Shown here: positions 15,203 to 22,824 of the stretch, piece after piece
How positions within the stretch are numbered: the stretch's first letter is position 1
How the letters are laid out: each line of letters begins with the position of its first letter
Assembly: GCF_946220915.1 (NCBI RefSeq)
Contig: NZ_CAMIHH010000032.1
Span: forward strand, 1 to 27,669
Direction of reading: 5' to 3'
Source: an uncultured Flavobacterium sp.
GTDB lineage: Bacteria; Bacteroidota; Bacteroidia; Flavobacteriales; Flavobacteriaceae
DNA: 27,669 bases
Position numbers and translations under genes: made by a program
The notes under the pieces: model-generated
Database searches by the model: none
What the model saw: only the letters and a program-made list of their open reading frames with translations
Told to the model about the DNA's origin: nothing

Positions 15203-15862
15203 TTGGTTAAAATATTACACGTGCTCGGCATTGATGATCATGCCGTAGTACTTGAGGGCTATAATTCTATATTTGGCAGCCTCAAAATTTCCGGAAAATT
15301 AAAATTTACGAAAGCCCATGACTGCAAGTCGGGCTATGAGGCTATCCATAAATATAAAAATACCCCATTTGATATTGCGGTATTGGATTACAGCATTCCA
15401 CATTTCCCCGAACAGCATTTGTATTCAGGCGAGGACATAGCACTGCTGCTGAGGCGGCTTATGCCCTTGTGCAAAATTGTAATGATGACCATGCACAACA
15501 AAGTAGATGTTATGGGCAGTATCCTTGAAAAGGTAAAGCCGGAAGGATTTATCAATAAAAGCGACTGCACCACTACCGAACTCATGGAAGGATTTAAGGA
15601 AGTACTGGCGGGTGACAACTATTTTTCGCCAACTGTGGCCGAATTCATCGCACGGCAGGACCGCGAAATACTCCTGGAAGATGTTGACGTTAAAATAATA
15701 CTACTGCTTGCCAGCGGTATTAAAAACAAAAACCTCAACAAATACATCCCGCTGTCTGAAAGTGGCATCGAAAAAAGAAAATACCGCATGAAGCGCCTTC
15801 TTGACATAAATGGTGGCGATGAGGAGCTTATAAGCAAGGCTAAGGCACTCGGGTATATCTAA
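15203..15862 (+). CDS. Orphan NarL-like response regulator with divergent LuxR-type helix-turn-helix
   Basis: This protein of about 219 residues has a receiver domain (about 1-128) with the acidic pair Asp11-Asp12, the phosphoacceptor Asp62 (DIAVLDYSIP) and Lys119 (GFINKSD), all canonical. The C-terminal segment (about 155-205) reads LLASGIKNKNLNKYIPLS followed by GIEKRKYRMKRLL, a divergent LuxR/GerE-type helix-turn-helix. The start is the TTG at 15203, preceded by a purine-rich AAAGGGAAGGG; a GTG at 15221 would cut off the first beta strand. No kinase is adjacent. The nearest, at 773-2281, is 13 kb away and linkage is not implied. Its end overlaps the convergent SDR gene by four bases. Confidence 0.85.
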   Translation: MVKILHVLGIDDHAVVLEGYNSIFGSLKISGKLKFTKAHDCKSGYEAIHKYKNTPFDIAVLDYSIPHFPEQHLYSGEDIALLLRRLMPLCKIVMMTMHNKVDVMGSILEKVKPEGFINKSDCTTTELMEGFKEVLAGDNYFSPTVAEFIARQDREILLEDVDVKIILLLASGIKNKNLNKYIPLSESGIEKRKYRMKRLLDINGGDEELISKAKALGYI

Positions 15863-16647
15863 ATGTGTCCCCTAAAAATATACCCTGCCCCTTGCTTTAT
15901 TTTTAGCGAACTAACTGTTTTTCCCAATGAAGCATTTTGGGTTACAAATAATGGCAGTGGTAACCTGAGCTCAATGGCTTTCCTGGTGTAATATTCCTCT
16001 CGCGAAGGATGATGCGGCGCAACGGCATTGAATACTTCGCCCCAAATATCTTTTTGAACAATGGCCTGTATGATGCTTATGCAGTCGTCCCTGTGAATGA
16101 GGTTTACAGGTGCAGCAGAGCCTGGCAGGTTTTCCTTTCCGGCAAGTTGGTAAACCGGGTGCCTCTCCCCACCAATCAATCCGCCAAAACGAAGTATTGT
16201 AGTATTAAAATGGTCATTCGCCAATAAAAGTTGTTCAACTTCCAGCAGCTGCTTCCCATTTTCAGTGTCAGGCAATGGTTTGGTATCTTCAGTAACGATT
16301 CCCTGATTATTTCCATATACAGAAACAGAACTCACAAACAAAACTTTTCGGATGCCAGACTTTTCAATGTGCGGAATCAGCATCTTAATTTTGTCTGTAA
16401 AATTCCCCTGCTTCAATTTTGGAGGAATGTCAATGATGAGCATATCGGCTTTCGCCAAAAAATTTTTAGCGTCGCCATTTAATCCACTTGTCCCAAGAGA
16501 GAGGGCATAGGGCTCAATACCGGCATCCCTGAGAATTTGAAGCTTTTCGGCGGTAGTGGTCGATCCTCTTACTTCAAATCCTTCGCCAATCATGGCTTCG
16601 GCCAAAGGCAGCCCCAGCCATCCGCAGCCTAACAACGAAATAGTCAT
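15859..16647 (-). CDS. Atypical SDR / NAD(P)-binding epimerase-like protein (YeeZ-type)
   Basis: This 262-residue protein begins with a Rossmann motif ISLLGCGWLGLPLAEAM (GxGxxG at 7-12), typical of the YeeZ-like atypical short-chain dehydrogenases. A segment LFVSSVSVYGN follows, but the classical YxxxK catalytic pair is not present in the expected spacing, so oxidoreductase activity is uncertain. The later HRDDCISIIQAI and VFNAVAPHHPSREEYY resemble extended-SDR C-terminal substrate regions. The start ATG overlaps the stop of the zinc-ribbon gene (ATGA), implying translational coupling. It is last in a three-gene operon and overlaps the convergent response regulator by four bases. Confidence 0.8.
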   Translation of the reverse strand: MTISLLGCGWLGLPLAEAMIGEGFEVRGSTTTAEKLQILRDAGIEPYALSLGTSGLNGDAKNFLAKADMLIIDIPPKLKQGNFTDKIKMLIPHIEKSGIRKVLFVSSVSVYGNNQGIVTEDTKPLPDTENGKQLLEVEQLLLANDHFNTTILRFGGLIGGERHPVYQLAGKENLPGSAAPVNLIHRDDCISIIQAIVQKDIWGEVFNAVAPHHPSREEYYTRKAIELRLPLPLFVTQNASLGKTVSSLKIKQGAGYIFRGHI

Positions 16648-17000
16648 GTCGTAATATCCTTTCGCACCAAAATGAAGTAATCATTTTCCAGAGGCATGTA
16701 GCCCTGCTCATAAACAAAAAAATAAGTGTTGCCGGTCCTGGTGTTAAGCAGGCTGGTAAAATACGTAAAATCAAATCCCATTGCCGTCATCCTGGCGCGC
16801 GTAGTCTTTGTTTTACCCTCTACATTCAGCTCAGCCAGTATTCGGTAATTTTTGCGCAGCCGGTTATTGATGTTGCGCATGTAGTTATTACTGTCTTTGT
16901 TGATCTTGTTGTTCCAGGAGTTGCGGCAGGCATCGCTGCAAAACTTTTTATCTTCGCGGCCTATTATCTTCTCGCCGCATTCGGGGCAATTGCGTGTCAT
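16644..17000 (-). CDS. Small zinc-ribbon protein of unknown function
   Basis: This 118-residue protein has an N-terminal zinc ribbon with Cys5-x2-Cys8 (NCPECGEKI) and Cys21-x3-Cys25 (FCSDACRNSW), followed by a basic, Asn-rich helix (NNKINKDSNNYMRNINNRL, about 29-47) and a C-terminal beta-rich region (about 70-118) rich in Tyr and Phe. It resembles DUF2116-like zinc-ribbon proteins of Bacteroidota at the N-terminus. I do not recognise the C-terminal part. It is embedded by ATGA overlaps on both sides: its start overlaps the GNAT/nitrilase stop (16997-17000) and its stop overlaps the SDR start. The basic helix suggests nucleic-acid contact, but this is inference. Confidence 0.8.
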   Translation of the reverse strand: MTRNCPECGEKIIGREDKKFCSDACRNSWNNKINKDSNNYMRNINNRLRKNYRILAELNVEGKTKTTRARMTAMGFDFTYFTSLLNTRTGNTYFFVYEQGYMPLENDYFILVRKDITT

Positions 17001-18592
17001 TTCCTGGTGCGTGGTTTAGGTTTTACTTCAGGGGTTTCGGGTTTAGGCTGTGCCGCAGGGTTTTTCTTTATCCTGTACAGGTCGTGGCGGCGGTCCTTTA
17101 GTATGCGTACGCTTCCAAACTCATGCAGTTCCTTGAGCAGGTCCAGGTCTACATCTACAATTATTGTCATTTCCGTATTGGGTGTTGCCTCGGCTTTTAT
17201 GCCATTCGACGGAAATGAGAAATCCGACGGCGTGAACACAGCCGTTTGGGCATATTGGATGTCCATGTTATTAACCCCCGGCAGGTTGCCTACGCAGCCT
17301 GCTATGGCCACGTAGCATTCATTCTCTATGGCACGGGCCTGTGCGCAGTGCTTTACGCGGGTATAGCCATTTTGCGTATCGGTAAGGAAGGGCACAAAAA
17401 GTATTTCCATACCTTCATCGGCCATGAGCCGGGAGAGTTCAGGAAACTCCACATCATAGCATATCATGATGCCTATCTTGCCGCAATCGGTATCAAAGGT
17501 CTTTATCTCGTTGCCGCCCACCATGCCCCAGTAGTTCACTTCGTTGGGTGTAATGTGTATCTTGGTGTACATTTCGAAGGTACCGTCGCGCTTGCACAGG
17601 AAGCCTACATTATACAGGTTTCCTTCCTCAAGCATGGGCATACTGCCGGTAATGATATTGATATTGTAGGATATTGCCATTTCCTGGAAACGCTTGCGAA
17701 TGGGTTCACAATAGCGCGCAATCTCACGGATTGCGTCGGCTTCGGTAAGGTGATTGAAGTCGGCCATCAGCGGGGCAACGAACAATTCCGGGAACAACGC
17801 AAAATCGCTGCCGTAGCCCGATACCGCATCGATAAAAAATTCGGCCTGCTCAAATAGTGCTTCCACATTGGCGAGCGGGCGCATCTGCCACTGCACCAGT
17901 CCCAGGCGGATAACGCTTTTGCGGGTATTGATGAGTACAGGATCCTTCTCGTAATAAATGTTGTTCCACTCCATCAGTACGGCATAGTCCTGCGAGTTCT
18001 TGTCACCCTCAAGGTAGTTGCGCATTACTTTTATTACGTGAAAGTCATTGCTCAGCTGGAAAGCCAGCACCGGGTCGTGTATTTCCTTCAGGCGTACTTT
18101 TTCGATGTACTCCTTTGGGGTAAGCCCCTCGCCATACTCGTTATAGCCCGGCATCCTTCCCGCAAAAATGATAGACCTCAGGTTGAGCTGCTCGCACAGT
18201 TCTTTACGGGCATCATATAGCCGCCTTCCTAACCGAAGGCCCCGGTATTCAGGATCGATGAACACATCTATGCCATACAGCACCTCGCCCTCGTAGTCAT
18301 GTGTATCAAAACTATAATTACCCGTTATCTTTTCGTAGGTATGGTTCATTGTAGCCTTTTTATGGTCTACAATGAGCGAAAGCGCCGAGCCCACCACCTT
18401 GTCATCTACAAGTACGACCAGCTGCCCTTCAGGAAATATTTTCAGCAGCCGCTTGATGTCTTTTTCATCCCAGTAGGGTTGCTCCATGTCCATGTCGTCC
18501 GGCTTATAGGCGTGCTGCATGGAAAGGCGAAGTTCCTTATAATCTTCTATACGGAGGTTGCGGAGCTCAACCTTTGATATTTCTGTCTGCAT
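16997..18592 (-). CDS. Bifunctional GNAT N-acetyltransferase / carbon-nitrogen hydrolase fusion
   Basis: This 531-residue two-domain enzyme joins a GNAT fold (about 1-215) to a nitrilase-superfamily amidohydrolase (about 225-505). The GNAT acetyl-CoA loop is RGLRLGRRLY (117-126). The nitrilase triad is intact: Glu269 (ALFPELF), Lys344 (YTKIHITPNE) and Cys378 (GIMICYDVEFPE). The C-terminal 25 residues are Pro/Lys-rich and probably disordered. Such fusions recur in Bacteroidota and elsewhere. The hydrolase half resembles the omega-amidase/N-carbamoylputrescine amidohydrolase branch, but substrates are unknown. A natural guess is that one domain acylates and the other deacylates or deamidates a small amine. 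It leads an operon with a zinc-ribbon and an SDR gene, joined by an ATGA overlap. Confidence 0.92.
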   Translation of the reverse strand: MQTEISKVELRNLRIEDYKELRLSMQHAYKPDDMDMEQPYWDEKDIKRLLKIFPEGQLVVLVDDKVVGSALSLIVDHKKATMNHTYEKITGNYSFDTHDYEGEVLYGIDVFIDPEYRGLRLGRRLYDARKELCEQLNLRSIIFAGRMPGYNEYGEGLTPKEYIEKVRLKEIHDPVLAFQLSNDFHVIKVMRNYLEGDKNSQDYAVLMEWNNIYYEKDPVLINTRKSVIRLGLVQWQMRPLANVEALFEQAEFFIDAVSGYGSDFALFPELFVAPLMADFNHLTEADAIREIARYCEPIRKRFQEMAISYNINIITGSMPMLEEGNLYNVGFLCKRDGTFEMYTKIHITPNEVNYWGMVGGNEIKTFDTDCGKIGIMICYDVEFPELSRLMADEGMEILFVPFLTDTQNGYTRVKHCAQARAIENECYVAIAGCVGNLPGVNNMDIQYAQTAVFTPSDFSFPSNGIKAEATPNTEMTIIVDVDLDLLKELHEFGSVRILKDRRHDLYRIKKNPAAQPKPETPEVKPKPRTRK

Positions 18593-18632
18593 CGGAAAGT
18601 CATTTTTGTAAATATAGGGAAAAGTTTCCGTT

Positions 18633-18688
18633 TACAAACGTTTGTATGAGGCTTGGCAATAGATTAACTATTGGCGGTAAACGTTTAC
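18633..18688. promoter_or_regulatory. Paired AAACGTTT palindromes, candidate operator pair
   Basis: TACAAACGTTTGTA (18633-18646) and GTAAACGTTTAC (18677-18688) are both perfect palindromes with the same AAACGTTT core. Their centres are 43 bases apart, close to four helical turns. The form, with a central CG and A/T-rich half sites, resembles LacI/GalR-family operators. They lie in the 235-base divergent region between the GNAT/nitrilase operon and ssb. Further downstream ACAACCG occurs twice (18696 and 18718). No LacI-type gene is in the window. Confidence 0.5.
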
Positions 18689-18827
18689 AAACGGCTACAA
18701 CCGATTTTAAACAGTTAACAACCGGATAAAATTTGGTGCCTGCCGCAACTTTGTCTTGTTGAAACTATGATACGGTTTCTACAGTTGCACGATAAAGATA
18801 ACAATAACAGTTAAATCATTACACGCC

Positions 18828-19160
18828 ATGAACGCATTAAAGAACAAAGTACAGCTGATAGGGAACGCGGGATCTGACCCGGAAATCAAAACCTTTGACG
18901 GCGGCAAAAAACTGGCCCGGTTTACCCTGGCCACCAATGAAAGCTATACCAACGACAAAGGCGAAAAGATTACTGATACGCAGTGGCACACACTCACTGC
19001 ATGGGGAAAGACCGCAGCGATCATAGAGAAATATGTTACCAGGGGTAAAGAGCTCGCCATAGAGGGCAAGCTGACGCATCGCAGCTACAACGACACGAAT
19101 GGCGAAAAACGCTACATTACCGAAGTTGTTGTTAGTGACGTGCTGCTGTTTGGTAAATAG
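18828..19160 (+). CDS. ssb: Short single-stranded DNA-binding protein
   Basis: This 110-residue OB-fold protein covers the full SSB core: NKVQLIGNAGSDPEIKTFDGG, ARFTLATNESY, WHTLTAWGKTA, and YVTRGKELAIEGKLTHRSY with YITEVVVSDVLLFGK as the last strand. It protects ssDNA in replication, repair and recombination. It ends right after the OB fold, so the flexible tail with the acidic tip (DDDIPF-like) that recruits partner proteins is absent. That suggests an accessory SSB paralogue rather than the main replication SSB. It is monocistronic, has a strong terminator, and starts about 140 bases downstream of paired palindromes that may regulate it. Confidence 0.93.
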   Translation: MNALKNKVQLIGNAGSDPEIKTFDGGKKLARFTLATNESYTNDKGEKITDTQWHTLTAWGKTAAIIEKYVTRGKELAIEGKLTHRSYNDTNGEKRYITEVVVSDVLLFGK

Positions 19161-19198
19161 CGGGGTGGCTGTGGGGAATGGCCCACCTTTGCTAAAGG

Positions 19199-19229
19199 GG
19201 CTGCCTGTGCACGGGCAGCCTTTATTTTT
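19199..19229 (+). terminator. Rho-independent terminator of ssb
   Basis: GGCTGCC (19199-19205) pairs with GGCAGCC (19214-19220), followed by TTTATTTTT. It lies about 40 bases after the ssb stop. Confidence 0.88.
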
Positions 19230-19307
19230 GTATTCACGCCTCAATTTAAACAGTATTATAGCAAGAGTACGCACATTTAAGTGTAGCACGGCCTAAATAT
19301 TTAACGT

Positions 19308-19441
19308 AAAAATCAAGGCGAAGGTTCAGCGTTGGCCGAAAGGAAGTGACCCACGAGCGGCGCGCGGCAGCTGCGGCTTGGGTCGCGACGGGAGAAGCTT
19401 GCCGTAGATTTTAAATGAAATATTTGGAGCCTTGAATTTTT
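19308..19441. repeat. Nested inverted-repeat element with GC-rich core
   Basis: AAAAATCAAGGC (19308-19319) and GCCTTGAATTTTT (19429-19441) are near-perfect inverted ends (one-base indel). Inside lie GACCCA (19348-19353) and TGGGTC (19379-19384), enclosing a very GC-rich core with GCAGCTGC. The element fills much of the 317-base gap between ssb and the HDAC-like gene and has no credible ORF. Its ends resemble the ATCAAGGC/GCCTTGAT repeats that I recall as common in flavobacterial intergenic DNA. Confidence 0.6.
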
Positions 19442-19476
19442 GCTCCTTTGTTTCAGGACAAAAGAAGATGTCTTAT

Positions 19477-20379
19477 CTATCCGAATAATCCCTTCGCCAC
19501 CCTGTAGGTATTGGCATGGGCTTCAATGATTGTGCGGATATCCGGGCTATACCCGCCACCCATGCTGCACTGCACGGGAATGCTCAACTTGTGACACAGC
19601 GATAATACAAAGCTATCCCGCTCCTTACATCCGCTGACGGAGCAACCGAGTTTGCCGAGTTTATCTGTAGCCAGTATATCCACTCCGCTCAGGTAAAAAA
19701 TGAAGTCCGGCTTTTGGGATTCGATGAGCTTTGGCAGGGTTTCCTTTAAGATGGAAAGATATTCGTCATCATTCGTGTTATCCGGAAGGGCAATGTCAAG
19801 ATCAGATTTTTCTTTATGAAACGGATAGTTGCTTTTTCCATGCATTGAAAAAGTAAACACACGGTCATTTCCCGTAAAAATCTCCGCAGTACCGTTTCCC
19901 TGGTGTACATCAAGATCCACGATCATGATTTTCTTCGCAAGGTTGTTATTCAAAAGGTATTGTGCGCCTATCGCCTGGTCATTCAATAAACAAAAAGCCT
20001 CACCATGGTCACTATAAGCGTGGTGTGTACCACCCGCAATATTGAAGGCAATTCCGGTTTCCAAAGCCCTTTCGCAGCCCCATACCGTGCCCTGTACAAT
20101 GCGTAACTCGCGTTCTACCAACTCAGTCGAGAGTGGGAAGCCTATCTTGCGCACTTCGCGGGGATCGAGGGCCAGGTTTAGCAAATGATCTGCATATCCC
20201 TTTTCATGCACCGCCAAAACATGTGCCATATCGGGCAGGCAGGGTTCATAAAAATCATTTGCAGTAGCTGTTCCTTCATGTAGCAATTGCTGTGGAAGCA
20301 GCTCGTACTTTATCATCGGGAAGCGATGGCCTTCGGGTAATGGGTGTTTATATATGGGATGAAATGCGATAGGCAGCAT
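19477..20379 (-). CDS. Histone deacetylase-like (AcuC/HDAC family) deacetylase
   Basis: This 300-residue zinc hydrolase of the arginase/deacetylase fold is likely to remove acetyl groups from proteins or small amines such as acetylpolyamines in the cytoplasm. Conserved features are the His pair His119-His120 (GGTHHAYSDHGEAFC), the zinc ligands Asp157 and His159 (VDLDVHQGNGTAE), Asp234 (YLSGVDIL), and the C-terminal GGGYSPDI with the catalytic tyrosine. All active-site positions are intact and length fits the short bacterial class. It is the last of four same-strand genes with gaps of 6-33 bases. It begins 31 bases after the small membrane protein gene. The true substrate is not evident. Confidence 0.92.
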   Translation of the reverse strand: MLPIAFHPIYKHPLPEGHRFPMIKYELLPQQLLHEGTATANDFYEPCLPDMAHVLAVHEKGYADHLLNLALDPREVRKIGFPLSTELVERELRIVQGTVWGCERALETGIAFNIAGGTHHAYSDHGEAFCLLNDQAIGAQYLLNNNLAKKIMIVDLDVHQGNGTAEIFTGNDRVFTFSMHGKSNYPFHKEKSDLDIALPDNTNDDEYLSILKETLPKLIESQKPDFIFYLSGVDILATDKLGKLGCSVSGCKERDSFVLSLCHKLSIPVQCSMGGGYSPDIRTIIEAHANTYRVAKGLFG

Positions 20380-20410
20380 TTGGTAAATTTAAACAAAGAA
20401 ATGTTCCGGG

Positions 20411-20719
20411 CTACATCAGTGAAAACATTTTCCAAATAAGCAATATGGCAGATGCGATGCCGAGTACCGCAGCGGTTTTTCTGAGCGAATTTGTTTTTGA
20501 GGCATTGAGGAAAATAAAGCCTGCTGCCGTAAGCAACAGGATTGAAATAACAGTAAGCAGCCTCGGATTTTGCAGTTGCGACGGATAATAAGCGAGGTAT
20601 TGCGCCCGCGCGTCTGCAAAAGTTTCGGCCCTGCCAGTTACGGCAAACCACAGGAACAGGTCGGCCAGCACAATGAAAAGGCACAGGATAGCAAAGGCAA
20701 AAAGCAGGGATTTTTTCAT
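20411..20719 (-). CDS. Small three-helix membrane protein of unknown function
   Basis: This 102-residue protein has hydrophobic helices at about 5-27, 53-72 and 81-99, with a polar stretch (about 28-52) containing Tyr and Gln between the first two. I do not recognise a family. It starts 6 bases after the stop of the 460-residue secreted protein and precedes the HDAC-like gene, so it is probably cotranscribed with both. The tight spacing, a clean ATG and a credible membrane topology support it as a real gene. Confidence 0.7.
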   Translation of the reverse strand: MKKSLLFAFAILCLFIVLADLFLWFAVTGRAETFADARAQYLAYYPSQLQNPRLLTVISILLLTAAGFIFLNASKTNSLRKTAAVLGIASAILLIWKMFSLM

Positions 20720-20725
20720 GAAATA

Positions 20726-22108
20726 TTATTCTATGGGAACTCCGTCGGTATATTTTTCCAGTACATAGCTTTTAGCAATTTTATTGTAATACCCCAAAAT
20801 GTAAAAATCGTTGAAAGGCATGATGGTGCGCATGGATGTCCAGCCATTCATTTTTACGCTAAACTCGTTGATGAAGTCTATTGCCAGTGGCGAAAGCGCG
20901 CCCTTAATGTGGTTAAAGTTCGCATCAAAAACGCTTTCAAAATAGGTTGTGCGTATATCTTCGTAATCCTCCGGTTCGGCATCTTCACCCATGATGAGCG
21001 CTGTTACGATTCCCTGCTCAAATGGTTCGATGATCCTTGTTGCCCCAACAGTGACCAATTCTTCTTCCGGTGTTCCATATACCGCAACCGCCGCACCCTC
21101 GCCCCTTGCTTTTTTCAGGAATCTCTCTGTATTTTCAAGCACTGAAGGTTTTGCCCCTACACCCCTTTCGGTATACAAAGGTGTATTCTTAAAAGTGATC
21201 GCATCGTTTTTTGTGGCGGTATAGCTTTTAAGCTCATTACCGGTTCCTATCTCCGCTATCGAAAGGCGTATACGGTCGTCGGTCAGAAGGATGCGGTACA
21301 ACTTGCCGCTAAAATAAAACGAATTGGCATCGGCATCTTTTTCATAACCAGCCTGCAAAATGCTTTTGGCAGTTACCTCAAAAGTATCAAGTGCGATGGT
21401 AAACACCTGTGTAAATTCCGGATTGTTATCCAGAGTTAGCAGCATCCTGTCGGTCAGCACGTATAGTTTTATTTTGTTGCCAGCATCCATCAGGGAATTG
21501 TATGTTTTGCGCTCAATCTTTTGCATCCCGTATTCCTTAATGAGGTAGTTGAGTGAGGTCTTTTTGTTATCGGCACCCACAATGTGGAAAGGGGAAAAGT
21601 CAGCTACCTTGTCCACATATTCCGTCCCGTTGAAAATGGAGAAACGCAATTTTCCTTTCGGTAGCATTGTAAGCAGGTAGAACGAATTGTTTTCGCTAAA
21701 CGAGACAAGTTGGTCTTCATTTACACCGTACGTAAATTTGAATTGTTTTTTTGTAACGTTGTTAGTGGCAAAGTCAAAATTAACAGCCTCAATTTTATTC
21801 AGCCACTTGTCGCCCCAATACACCGTGGCATTTTGACCATTAAAGCTATAGCCCTCCATTCCCAAAAACTCCCTTGCAGGGCGTTTGGTAACCAGGCTGT
21901 CGGTAAAAAACACAGTATCGTTATACCGCAGCACTTTTAATTTTTCCTTATCGGCTAAGTAAACCGCTATTTTGGAATTATCTGCATCCGCAGCCATGAA
22001 CGCCTGATGGCGGTATTCGTTTTTATGGAGGCTGGTTTTGGTAGAGGCCAGTTGTTTTTGGGCAGCGGCACTGAACGATGCCAGGAGAAACAGAAGCAGT
22101 AGTCTCAT
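20726..22108 (-). CDS. Secreted protein of unknown function
   Basis: This 460-residue protein starts with a signal peptide (about 1-17, ending SAAAQ). The mature part is rich in beta strands and alternates hydrophobic and aromatic residues with Asn, Asp and Lys. Segments such as FDFATNNVTKKQFKF, LDTFEVTAKSIL and LYVLTDRMLLTLDNN look like repeated WD/Kelch-type blades, so a propeller-like fold is possible. No catalytic motif or lipobox cysteine is seen. It lies 33 bases downstream of the CAT-like gene and 6 bases upstream of a small membrane protein gene. I do not recognise a characterised family. Confidence 0.8.
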   Translation of the reverse strand: MRLLLLFLLASFSAAAQKQLASTKTSLHKNEYRHQAFMAADADNSKIAVYLADKEKLKVLRYNDTVFFTDSLVTKRPAREFLGMEGYSFNGQNATVYWGDKWLNKIEAVNFDFATNNVTKKQFKFTYGVNEDQLVSFSENNSFYLLTMLPKGKLRFSIFNGTEYVDKVADFSPFHIVGADNKKTSLNYLIKEYGMQKIERKTYNSLMDAGNKIKLYVLTDRMLLTLDNNPEFTQVFTIALDTFEVTAKSILQAGYEKDADANSFYFSGKLYRILLTDDRIRLSIAEIGTGNELKSYTATKNDAITFKNTPLYTERGVGAKPSVLENTERFLKKARGEGAAVAVYGTPEEELVTVGATRIIEPFEQGIVTALIMGEDAEPEDYEDIRTTYFESVFDANFNHIKGALSPLAIDFINEFSVKMNGWTSMRTIMPFNDFYILGYYNKIAKSYVLEKYTDGVPIE

Positions 22109-22141
22109 AAATGTGTTTTATTGATGACGGCGCAAAATAGA

Positions 22142-22768
22142 CTAATTGTCCATCGCTTTTTGCAACGCATCAAAAAACAAGCCAACATGGTAGCCGTCCA
22201 TCAGGCCGTGGTGTACATGAACCGATACGGGCATTGATCTTACGCCGTTCGTCTCCGTCATTTTACCGACGGATATTTTAGGGCAGCTGTCGGGGAACGT
22301 AAAGCTGCGTGCATGCGAAAGCGATGTAAAGTTTACCCACGGGATGGCCGAAAAATGGATGATGTTGTCGTTGTCAAATTCGCGGGTAAACAATCCTGAG
22401 GTATTGCGAACGCGCCCTATCTCCACTTTGGCATTCGCCGAAAACACTTCGATGTCGGAATTAAATTCCATTAGCGAAAAACCGAAGGTATTGTCGTCCC
22501 GGGTCAGCGTTGCCGAGGCATCTACCCTGTCGTATACAAACACCTCATTGCCCGAAATGCGGTAGCGGAATTCCTCCACGCTGTTGACTGCCACCATCAC
22601 CTTGTGCAGGTAGTATACAAAGAACGAGATGTTATTGGCCTTCGCCGAAGCGTAGCCTTTGGTGCAATCTATTGTTGCCACCAGCCCGAAGAACGGCTCT
22701 TCAAATTTGCTGAAGAACCCGAAGTGCTCTTTGCGGGGCCAGGTGGAGAGGTTGAGTTTTGTTTTCAT
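22142..22768 (-). CDS. Chloramphenicol acetyltransferase-like (CatA-type) acetyltransferase
   Basis: This 208-residue protein of the CAT fold transfers acetyl groups from acetyl-CoA. The family motif appears as VHVHHGLMDGYHVG, with catalytic His187 and Asp191 in the same HHxxxDG spacing as classical CAT. Other conserved segments are FFVYYLHKVMVAVNSVEEFRYR and HFSAIPWVNFTSL. I use the ATG at 22768; the GTG at 22792 gives 8 extra residues of no visible value. Chromosomal CAT-like proteins of Bacteroidota often lack proven resistance activity, so calling it a resistance gene would be premature. It leads a same-strand group of four closely spaced genes. Confidence 0.85.
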   Translation of the reverse strand: MKTKLNLSTWPRKEHFGFFSKFEEPFFGLVATIDCTKGYASAKANNISFFVYYLHKVMVAVNSVEEFRYRISGNEVFVYDRVDASATLTRDDNTFGFSLMEFNSDIEVFSANAKVEIGRVRNTSGLFTREFDNDNIIHFSAIPWVNFTSLSHARSFTFPDSCPKISVGKMTETNGVRSMPVSVHVHHGLMDGYHVGLFFDALQKAMDN

Positions 22769-22824
22769 AGTTGTATCGTAATGAAAAGCCACACGGTGAG
22801 GTGCGGCTTGTGATATTTTATGGT

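Noticed and set aside
16009..16227. Plus-strand ORFs opposite the SDR gene
   Set aside because: They are shadows of a protein with a clear Rossmann motif; no domain is visible in them.
22142..22768. A chloramphenicol resistance gene
   Set aside because: The CAT fold and catalytic His are present, but chromosomal CAT-like proteins often have other substrates, and no mobile context is seen.
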